The notes under the pieces: model-generated | What the model saw: the letters and a program-made list of their open reading frames with translations, nothing else | The model's database searches: none | What the model was told of the DNA's origin: nothing | From: Candidatus Eiseniibacteriota bacterium | GTDB taxonomy: Bacteria > Eisenbacteria > RBG-16-71-46 | Direction of reading: 5' to 3' | Length of the DNA: 5,834 bases | NCBI GenBank assembly: GCA_005893365.1 | Contig: VBPB01000317.1 | Location: forward strand, 1 to 5,834 | Program-made: the position numbers and the translations under genes | Shown here: piece after piece, positions 1 through 4,738 of the stretch | How the letters are laid out: the number at the start of each line of letters is the position of its first letter | Numbering within the stretch: the first letter of the stretch is position 1

Positions 1-9
1 TATCGGCAT
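1..9 (-). CDS. Start of an unidentified downstream gene (first three codons only)
   Basis: Reading the minus strand past the mdh stop codon, an ATG at 9-7 follows a good Shine-Dalgarno sequence (GGGAGG, about 5 nt upstream) and opens a frame Met-Pro-Ile that runs off the window. The mdh stop is 13 nt upstream, so the two would be co-transcribed and probably translationally linked. In many bacteria mdh is followed by sucC (succinyl-CoA ligase beta subunit), but three codons cannot identify the product. The call rests on the RBS and spacing only. Confidence 0.4.
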
Positions 10-22
10 GGGTCCCTCCCGG

Positions 23-955
23 TCAGACCGCGACACCCAGCTCGGCGATCGCGTCGGCGACGTCCTTGCCCGACTTCTGCAGGGCCGCCAACTCGTCGCT
101 CGAGAGCTTGAGGGTGATGATCTTCTCGACGCCCTTGGCACCGAGCACGATCGGCACGCCGATGAAGATGTCCTTCATGCCGTACTCGCCTTCGAGCAGC
201 ACCGAGCACGGCACCAGGCGCTTCTGGTCGGTGAGGATGGCCTCGACCATCTCGACCGCCGACATCGCCGGCGCGTAGTAGGCCGAGCCGGTCTTGAGGA
301 GCTTGACGATCTCGGCGCCGCCGCCCCGGGTGCGCTCGGCGATCGCGGCGATGCGGTCGGCCGGCAGCAGCTCGGCGATGGCGATGCCCGAGACCGTGGT
401 GAAGCGCGGCAGCGGCACCATCGAGTCGCCGTGCCCGCCTAGCACCATCGCGTCCACGTCGGCGCCCGAGACGCCCAGCTCCATCGCGATGAAGGCGCGC
501 ATGCGGGCCGAGTCGAGGATGCCGGCCATGCCCAGCACGCGGTGCTTGGGGAAGCCCGAGACCTTCCAGAACAGGTGCGCCATCGCGTCGAGCGGGTTGG
601 TCACCACCACGACCGTGGCATTGGGGGCGTGCTGCTTCACCGCCTCGGCCGCGGGCCGCACGATGTCGGCGTTGGCCTTGAGCAGGTCGGTGCGCGACAT
701 GCCCGGCTTGCGCGCGAAGCCGGCGGTCATGACGATGACGTCCGACCCCTTGACCGCGGCCAGGTCGTTGGCCCCCTCGATGCGCCCGCCCTTGTGCCAC
801 AGGGGTGCGGCCTGCTGCATGTCGAGCGCCTTGCCCTGGGGCATACCCTCGACGATGTCGATCAGCGTCACGTCCGCCATGCCGCGTTCGGCCAGGAACA
901 GTGCTGCGCTCGCCCCGACGTTGCCGGCTCCGATCACCGCCACCTTGGTCTTCAC
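23..955 (-). CDS. mdh: Malate dehydrogenase (LDH-like, NAD-dependent)
   Basis: Oxidises (S)-malate to oxaloacetate with NAD+ in the cytoplasm, the last step of the TCA cycle. The 310-residue length is normal for the LDH-like MDH family. Visible motifs are the Rossmann dinucleotide loop GAGNVG (residues 9-14), Asp33 at the end of the second strand (NAD ribose binding), substrate arginines R82 and R88 in GFARKPGMSR, N120 in VTNPLD, the D148/R151 pair in LDSAR, and catalytic H175 in GGHGD. Arg at 82, in the specificity loop where lactate dehydrogenases have Gln, supports malate rather than lactate. The start is GTG at 955-953, with GGAGG 5 nt upstream (961-965). This start gives the classical N-terminus MKTKVAVIG. 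It lies downstream of rpmA on the same strand after a 108-nt gap holding a hairpin, so it may be transcribed separately, but I see no clear promoter of its own. A further gene begins 13 nt after its stop. Confidence 0.97.
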   Translation of the reverse strand: MKTKVAVIGAGNVGASAALFLAERGMADVTLIDIVEGMPQGKALDMQQAAPLWHKGGRIEGANDLAAVKGSDVIVMTAGFARKPGMSRTDLLKANADIVRPAAEAVKQHAPNATVVVVTNPLDAMAHLFWKVSGFPKHRVLGMAGILDSARMRAFIAMELGVSGADVDAMVLGGHGDSMVPLPRFTTVSGIAIAELLPADRIAAIAERTRGGGAEIVKLLKTGSAYYAPAMSAVEMVEAILTDQKRLVPCSVLLEGEYGMKDIFIGVPIVLGAKGVEKIITLKLSSDELAALQKSGKDVADAIAELGVAV

Positions 956-994
956 GCTGCCCTCCCCTTCCCGTGATGCCCCGGATCACTCACA

Positions 995-1050
995 ACCGAA
1001 GCGCCACGTCCCCTGAGGCCTGGAAGGCCCGAGGCGGCGTGGCGCTCGGT
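995..1050 (-). terminator. Long hairpin between rpmA and mdh (possible terminator or processing element)
   Basis: An inverted repeat has ACCGA (995-999) plus GCGCCACG (1001-1008) on one side and CGTGGCGC (1038-1045) plus TCGGT (1046-1050) on the other: 13 pairs with one bulged A at 1000. Inside it, GGCC (1017-1020) can pair with GGCC (1026-1029) around a 5-nt loop. In the direction of rpmA transcription the stem begins 13 nt after the stop codon and is followed by TTCGGTTGTG, only a weak U-tract. It could be an imperfect intrinsic terminator, an attenuator before mdh, or a stable 3' end or processing structure. The stem is directly seen; the role is inferred. Confidence 0.5.
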
Positions 1051-1063
1051 CGAAACGAAAACG

Positions 1064-1336
1064 CTACGGTGTGGCTGCGGTCGCCGCCGGAACGATGTGC
1101 ACGCGCTTGCGGTCTCGCCCCCAGCGCGCGAACTTCACGTGCCCATCCACCAGCGCGAACAACGTGTCGTCCTTCCCCCGGCCCACGTTGAGGCCGGGAT
1201 GGAACTTGGTGCCGCGCTGACGGACGAGGATGGTGCCCGAGCGCACGGCCTCGCCGCCGAACCGCTTGATGCCGAGGCGCTGCGCGTTGGACTCGCGATT
1301 GTTCTTGGACGACGACTGGCCCTTTTTGTGCGCCAT
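1064..1336 (-). CDS. rpmA: 50S ribosomal protein L27
   Basis: L27 is a large-subunit protein whose N-terminal tail reaches the peptidyl transferase centre. At 90 residues it has normal family length. The N-terminus MAHKKGQSSSKNNRES, the segment RLGIKRFGGE, and the core RSGTILVRQRGTKFHPG followed by VGRGKDDTLFAL are unmistakable L27. The mature-type N-terminus is encoded directly, with no cleavable Firmicutes-style extension. The start ATG (1336-1334) follows AGGAG with a 6-nt spacer; that RBS overlaps the rplU stop codon (TAGGAG), so the two genes are probably translationally coupled. The C-terminus ends in a short Ala/Thr tail. In many bacteria obg follows; here the next gene is mdh. Confidence 0.98.
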   Translation of the reverse strand: MAHKKGQSSSKNNRESNAQRLGIKRFGGEAVRSGTILVRQRGTKFHPGLNVGRGKDDTLFALVDGHVKFARWGRDRKRVHIVPAATAATP

Positions 1337-1345
1337 CGCGCTCTC

Positions 1346-1660
1346 CTACACCTTGATCGCCGACACGCGGATGCGCGTCAGCTCGTCACGGTAGCCGCGA
1401 CGACGCCGATACTCCCGCCGGCGCTTGAACTTGAAGATCCGAAGCTTGGGGCCGCGCAGGTGCTCGACCAGTTCGGCCGTGAGGACAGCGCCCTTGAGGT
1501 ACGGCTGGCCGATGGCGATCTTCTCACCGTCCGCGACCATCAGCACCTGGTCGAAGGTCAGCATGTCGCCCGGCGCCCCGCTGGTGCGGGCCACCGACAG
1601 AACCTCGTCGGGCGCCACGCGGGTCTGGATGCCGTTGATGTTGACGATCGCGTAAATCAA
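1346..1660 (-). CDS. rplU: 50S ribosomal protein L21
   Basis: L21 binds 23S rRNA in the large subunit. The frame is open further upstream, to 1741, but the start is best placed at TTG 1660-1658. It follows AAGGAG (1671-1666) with a 5-nt spacer and gives the canonical N-terminus MIYAIVNINGIQTRV and a 104-residue protein, matching the usual length of about 103. In-frame upstream ATGs (1741, 1702) lack an RBS and would add non-conserved residues. The C-terminal L21 signature is present around residues 75-101 (KFKRRREYRRRRGYR then TRIRVSAI), with Tyr90 where many L21s have His (GHR). It is followed after 9 nt by rpmA. A promoter lies about 100 nt upstream, and the RBS can be masked by a small hairpin. 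Confidence 0.97.
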   Translation of the reverse strand: MIYAIVNINGIQTRVAPDEVLSVARTSGAPGDMLTFDQVLMVADGEKIAIGQPYLKGAVLTAELVEHLRGPKLRIFKFKRRREYRRRRGYRDELTRIRVSAIKV

Positions 1661-1667
1661 GTCTTCT

Positions 1668-1682
1668 CCTTGAAGCTCAAGG
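1668..1682 (-). promoter_or_regulatory. RBS-masking hairpin in the rplU leader
   Basis: In the rplU mRNA the leader reads CCTTGA-GCT-TCAAGG, a perfect 6-bp stem with a 3-nt loop. Its 3' arm contains AAGG, the first four bases of the rplU Shine-Dalgarno AAGGAG (1671-1666). If folded it would limit translation initiation at the already weak TTG start. A ten-codon upstream frame (ATG at 1709-1707, TGA at 1679-1677) ends inside the 5' arm. The complementarity is seen directly; regulation, for example feedback by L21, is inferred. Confidence 0.4.
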
Positions 1683-1762
1683 GATTGCGGCGAAGGCCTC
1701 ATGCGACATGGCAACCGCCCGGCGTGAGCCGCCAGCGCCACTGCGGGTGCGTGGAACGGGCT

Positions 1763-1791
1763 TTTCTACCATGCCCTGACACCCCCGTCAA
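1763..1791 (-). promoter_or_regulatory. Sigma70-type promoter for rplU-rpmA
   Basis: On the minus strand, a -35 box TTGACG (1791-1786, 5 of 6 consensus) and a -10 box TAGAAA (1768-1763, 4 of 6) are separated by exactly 17 nt. In such GC-rich DNA this is a notable match. Transcription would begin near 1757, giving a leader of about 96 nt before the rplU TTG start. It implies that rplU-rpmA are transcribed independently of rng. Confidence 0.65.
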
Positions 1792-1891
1792 GCCGGGCCC
1801 CAGGACCGCGATGCGCCGCCCGACCCGGCCATGCGACGGCCCCCCCCACGGGCGGCGTGAGATAGTCCGGAGGCTCTGGCGGCGTCATGGG

Positions 1892-1907
1892 AGCGGACCG
1901 GTCCGCT
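1892..1907. repeat. Perfect 16-bp palindrome, candidate operator
   Basis: AGCGGACC followed directly by GGTCCGCT is a perfect dyad with no central spacer. It lies in the divergent region, about 100 bp upstream of the rplU -35 box and about 60 bp upstream of the lipoprotein start codon. Placement suits a dimeric transcription factor site acting on the plus-strand pair. As RNA it could form only a 6-bp stem with a CCGG loop and has no T-tract, so a terminator is unlikely. No regulator is identifiable from the sequence. Confidence 0.4.
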
Positions 1908-1968
1908 GGCCGTGCCGCAGAGACTTCCGTCGCGACCCTTAAGACCCGTCGAGAACCCCGGAGGATCC

Positions 1969-2559
1969 ATGCATGCGCGGATCGCACTACCCCTGCTCCT
2001 CGCCGCCACGCTCGCCGGCTGCATGGCCGCGGGCCCGCCAATCGCGTCGCAGACGCCGCCCCCCGAGCCGCGCTCCCCGCTCGGGAGTCCGTTCTCCGAC
2101 CGGGAGATGGGGACGAGCGATCTCGGCACGCCGCTCGTCCTCGATCGCACCGACCTGAGCATCGGCACGACGGTGCAGTTCAACCGGCTGCCCACCCCGA
2201 GCGAACTCCACGACGCCGAGCAACTGACCGGGCTCGCCCACGTCGTCCTGTCGCTCCCCTCCTGGCCGACCGACCTCGAGGCGATGCAGGCGCTCGGCCG
2301 GGTCCCGCCCGAGACCGACGTGGTCGTCGTGCTGCCCGGCTATCCGCCCAACCGCGCGGCGGCGCAGGCCTGGAACTACGTCAACGCCCGGCTGCGCATC
2401 GTCCTGGTGGTGACCGAGCCGCCGCCTTCGGTCGCCGTGGTCGGCGACCTCAACACCATGCGCGGGCTGGAGCGCGTCATCGCGCAGATGGACGAGCCGT
2501 CGCGCACCGGCTTCGAGCGGCTGCAGCGGCCGCTGGGGTTTCGAAAGGTGGTGGAGTGA
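1969..2559 (+). CDS. Predicted lipoprotein of unknown function
   Basis: A 196-residue protein I do not recognise. The frame is open upstream to 1912, but ATG 1969 is chosen because GGAGG (1960-1964) lies 4 nt before it and the protein then begins with a textbook lipoprotein signal: Arg4, a hydrophobic stretch ALPLLLAATLAG, and lipobox LAGC with lipidated Cys18. Met19 at +2 is not the Asp inner-membrane retention signal of enterobacteria, so outer-membrane sorting is plausible. A Pro/Ser-rich linker (about 20-45) leads to a globular part. This has alternating hydrophobic strands (HVVLSLP at 91-97, DVVVVLPGY at 117-125, LRIVLVV at 142-148, SVAVVGDL at 154-161) with helix-like stretches between, suggesting an alpha/beta fold, and it ends with a helix and a basic tail. 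No catalytic motif is evident. It is followed after 111 nt by the exported metallopeptidase gene on the same strand and may be co-expressed with it. Confidence 0.85.
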   Translation: MHARIALPLLLAATLAGCMAAGPPIASQTPPPEPRSPLGSPFSDREMGTSDLGTPLVLDRTDLSIGTTVQFNRLPTPSELHDAEQLTGLAHVVLSLPSWPTDLEAMQALGRVPPETDVVVVLPGYPPNRAAAQAWNYVNARLRIVLVVTEPPPSVAVVGDLNTMRGLERVIAQMDEPSRTGFERLQRPLGFRKVVE

Positions 2560-2670
2560 CCGGCCGCCATGCCGGCCCGCGTCCGGCCATCCCATAGCCC
2601 AGGCCATTGTGCGCGAGGTGGCGCAGCAGATAGCATCCTCCATCGAGCGACCGAATGCTGTGGGAGGTGC

Positions 2671-4530
2671 ATGTTCCGCGGGGGGCACGACGTGAAGGTC
2701 GTCATCACGAGCATCGGAGTCGTCCTGATCGGCTTCCTCGTCGCCCTGCCCGGGAGGGCTGCCGGGGCACCGTCGGCAAGTCCTCCTCCGATCGCTCTCG
2801 ACCCCTGGATCGAGGTGCGTTCGGCGCGATTCCGCGTCATCACGAACGCGACCGAGCCCGAAGCACAGCGCGTCGCGCGCCACCTCGAGCGACTGGCCGA
2901 GACCCTGGAACGAACCACATCGGGGTTCAAGGTGGACGGCGGCAAGGAGACGCGGGTCTTCCTGTTCCACGACCAACGCTCGTTCAGACTCCACAGCCCG
3001 TTCAAAGATGACGCGTACAGCAGCGTCGCCGGCCTCCACGTCCCGGGTGAGGATGTCGAGCAGATCGCCTACTTCCTGAGCCGGCGCGACGAGACCATGG
3101 AGTTCGCCTCGCACGAGTATATCCACGTGGTGCTGATGCGCACGTTCGGCCCGCTCCCGATCTGGGTCAACGAGGGCCTCGCCGAGTTCTTCAGCAACTT
3201 CCTCCCGCACGAGCGAGGAGCCACGATCGGGCGGCCGATCCAGTGGCACGTGGCCCGGCTGCGACAGGGCATGATGCCGCTCGACGAGCTCCTGGGTCTC
3301 TCCGGCGAGTCGCCCGAGTACTCCGGCGGGGAGCGCACCGGGCTGATCTACGCTCAGTCATGGGCGCTCGTCCATGCGCTGGTGTTCGATCCAGCCGGAT
3401 CGGATCGTCTCGGCGTGTTGCTGAGGCGGCTGGCGGCGGGAGTGCCCAGTGGCAACGCCATCCGGGAGCGGCAGCTCCGAGTCGATGTCGAGGCCGTCGC
3501 AATGCACGCGCTAGAGGTGAGCTTCTCCCAGGATCTGGAGGACGTCCCCCTGACGACCCGCTCGTTGCCCCGGGTCGAGGTACTCGAGTTGCTCGGCGAG
3601 TTGGCGCTCCAGACATCGTCCGCGGCGCGAGACTCCGCGCTCAGGTCCGGCCTGGAGTCCCGAGCGAGCGGGTACCTGGCTGCGGCGTGGGAATCGGACT
3701 CCTCTCGCATGATGACGGCCGCGCTGAACGGCCGGCGTTTCGAAGAGCGCGGCGACCGTGCCGGGGCCGATGCGTGGTTCGGCCGGGTGGAGCGAGCGGA
3801 CGGGGCCGACGCGCGCGCGTCTGCGATCGCCGGGACCTCGCTCGCCCGGCGGCGATTGACCTCGAACGAGTCGCTGCGCTGGAGGTCCGACGGCCCGACG
3901 CCGGACGCGCTTCGAGCCCGGGCCTTGCTCACCCGCGCCCTGGCGGCGCGCCCCGACGTACCCGAATGGCTGGTCCCGCTGGCCCTCAGGCGAGGCCTTC
4001 CCACATCACCCCGACATCCCCGGCGCCATGGCATTGCTGAGCCTGCGGATGGGGAACCTGGGCGCCGCCCTGTACAACCTGGGCCGGATACCCTGGAGCC
4101 CGAACGAACGCTTCTGGCGGGAGAATGTCGGCTGGCTCGTCCTCGAGAGGATCAGGGGACAGGTCGTCGAGATGGCGAACGCGGGGAGACCGGCCGGGGC
4201 GGAGTCGCTCATCGCGAGGGCCAGGGCGACCGCACCGAACGCCTCGATCCTCGCCGGATACGACCGGTTGACGGAGGAACTCCACCGATGGGGCGAGCGG
4301 TCCACGGCTACGGCCGCGCCCCCTACCCGCGCCGACCGTTCGCCTGCGGCGCAGGCACCAACGCTCCGCGCGGCCTCCGTGAACGAGAACGACCCGATCG
4401 CCAGGGCCTCGCAGGCAATCATCGCCGGCGACTACGACGAGGCCGAACGACTGCTGGGCGGCATCCACACGGCGCGCGCGGCTGTCGGGCTCCGAGCACA
4501 GGTGGACTCGCTGGCGGCCGAGGCCCGTAA
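2671..4530 (+). CDS. Exported gluzincin-type zinc metallopeptidase, N-terminal part of a frame-shifted gene
   Basis: Probable zinc-dependent peptidase of the gluzincin (peptidase MA-like) type. The signal peptide is residues 1 to about 32 (hydrophobic core VVITSIGVVLIGFLVAL, then GRAAGA). A domain at about 43-290 carries HEYIH (H148, E149, H152) and WVNEGLAEF, where E168 fits the third zinc ligand; NEG after HExxH is the gluzincin arrangement. A helical, Ala/Arg/Leu-rich region follows. The start is uncertain: ATG 2671 has GGAGG only 3 nt upstream, while GTG 2692 would give a neater signal peptide (MKVVITS) behind a G-run. The literal frame continues to 4530, but from about residue 440 (position ~3988) it turns into Pro/Arg-rich shadow sequence with poor third-position GC, while the protein-like reading moves to the +1 frame and ends at 4690. 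The intact product would be about 672 residues. The substrate is unknown. Codon choice looks less extreme than in the neighbouring minus-strand genes. Confidence 0.8.
   Translation: MFRGGHDVKVVITSIGVVLIGFLVALPGRAAGAPSASPPPIALDPWIEVRSARFRVITNATEPEAQRVARHLERLAETLERTTSGFKVDGGKETRVFLFHDQRSFRLHSPFKDDAYSSVAGLHVPGEDVEQIAYFLSRRDETMEFASHEYIHVVLMRTFGPLPIWVNEGLAEFFSNFLPHERGATIGRPIQWHVARLRQGMMPLDELLGLSGESPEYSGGERTGLIYAQSWALVHALVFDPAGSDRLGVLLRRLAAGVPSGNAIRERQLRVDVEAVAMHALEVSFSQDLEDVPLTTRSLPRVEVLELLGELALQTSSAARDSALRSGLESRASGYLAAAWESDSSRMMTAALNGRRFEERGDRAGADAWFGRVERADGADARASAIAGTSLARRRLTSNESLRWRSDGPTPDALRARALLTRALAARPDVPEWLVPLALRRGLPTSPRHPRRHGIAEPADGEPGRRPVQPGPDTLEPERTLLAGECRLARPREDQGTGRRDGERGETGRGGVAHREGQGDRTERLDPRRIRPVDGGTPPMGRAVHGYGRAPYPRRPFACGAGTNAPRGLRERERPDRQGLAGNHRRRLRRGRTTAGRHPHGARGCRAPSTGGLAGGRGP
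3983..3991 (+). other. Frame-change point in the metallopeptidase gene
   Basis: Before this site the coding frame reads VPEWLVPLAL; after it the frame one base further on reads GEAFPHHPDIPGAMALL, a TPR-like helix pair. Removing one base joins them: dropping A3988 gives Leu-Gly-Glu-Ala-Phe, and dropping one C of the CCC at 3983-3985 gives Ala-Ser-Gly-Glu-Ala-Phe. The total 2671-4690 minus one base is exactly 673 codons. It could be a sequencing or assembly error, a true inactivating insertion, or (least likely) a +1 programmed frameshift. CTC-AGG-C resembles the yeast Ty1 shift site CUU-AGG-C, but no bacterial precedent for that site is known to me. Confidence 0.75.
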
Positions 4531-4690
4531 TCGGCGACGCATGCGTTCCGCGGGAGAGTTCGCCCGCCAAGGGGCGTGGGCGGAGGCGTGCATCGTCTGG
4601 CATCTCATCCTGGACGACCACCCCAGCGCGGCCGCCCGCGCCGAGATCGGGCGGCTGGTGGCGCAGCACTGCGCCGGCGGCGTGCGCTAG
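3989..4690 (+). CDS. C-terminal TPR-like part of the split metallopeptidase gene
   Basis: This is the continuation of the metallopeptidase in the +1 frame. It has helix-turn-helix repeats of TPR character (AMALLSLRMGNLGAALYNL near the beginning, later AIIAGDYDEAERLLGGI, then EFARQGAWAEACIVWHLILDDHP), with a Pro/Ala/Thr linker around 4300-4380. Such repeats usually mediate protein contacts. The first ATG in this frame is 4028, and no Shine-Dalgarno sequence precedes it, so independent translation is unlikely; it makes sense only as the end of the upstream product. Third-position GC is high throughout, and no stop occurs before TAG 4688-4690, which argues that this frame was under selection until recently or still is. 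It converges on rng, with 48 nt between the two stop codons. Confidence 0.75.
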   Translation, partial: GEAFPHHPDIPGAMALLSLRMGNLGAALYNLGRIPWSPNERFWRENVGWLVLERIRGQVVEMANAGRPAGAESLIARARATAPNASILAGYDRLTEELHRWGERSTATAAPPTRADRSPAAQAPTLRAASVNENDPIARASQAIIAGDYDEAERLLGGIHTARAAVGLRAQVDSLAAEARNRRRMRSAGEFARQGAWAEACIVWHLILDDHPSAAARAEIGRLVAQHCAGGVR

Positions 4691-4738
4691 GCGCGACGCC
4701 CGCCATGGACCAGGCGCGGCCGGCCACGCGTTCCCCGC

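Larger units (their letters stand above)
1661..1968. other. Divergent intergenic region between rplU and the lipoprotein gene
   Basis: This 308-nt stretch holds no convincing protein gene. It contains the rplU leader (about 1661-1757), the rplU promoter (1763-1791), a run of eight C at 1840-1847, a perfect 16-bp palindrome (1892-1907), and the ribosome binding site of the plus-strand lipoprotein gene (GGAGG, 1960-1964). I could not identify a convincing promoter for the plus-strand gene here. Confidence 0.7.

Noticed and set aside
294..1016. 240-codon plus-strand frame opposite mdh
   Set aside because: Antisense shadow of mdh, rich in Ser/Ala/Met/Pro, with no RBS or domain.
1661..1741. N-terminal extension of L21 to an upstream ATG at 1741 or 1702
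   Set aside because: No RBS at either ATG, non-conserved added residues, and a strong RBS at the TTG 1660 that gives the canonical L21 N-terminus.
1097..1942. 281-codon plus-strand frame opposite rpmA and rplU
   Set aside because: It runs antisense through two certain ribosomal protein genes and their promoter, with no recognisable protein features.
2560..2575. Small hairpin CCGGC/GCCGG after the lipoprotein stop as a terminator
   Set aside because: Only 5 bp, no T-tract, and common by chance in such GC-rich DNA.
2607..2636. Possible promoter TTGTGC-18-TAGCAT before the metallopeptidase
   Set aside because: Only 3 of 6 and 4 of 6 matches to consensus; too weak to annotate.
1987..3249. 420-codon open frame on the minus strand covering the lipoprotein and peptidase genes
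   Set aside because: It is antisense to two genes with clear signal peptides and an HExxH motif, spans their intergenic gap, is rich in Arg/Asp/His, and has no recognisable domain. It is a typical high-GC shadow frame.
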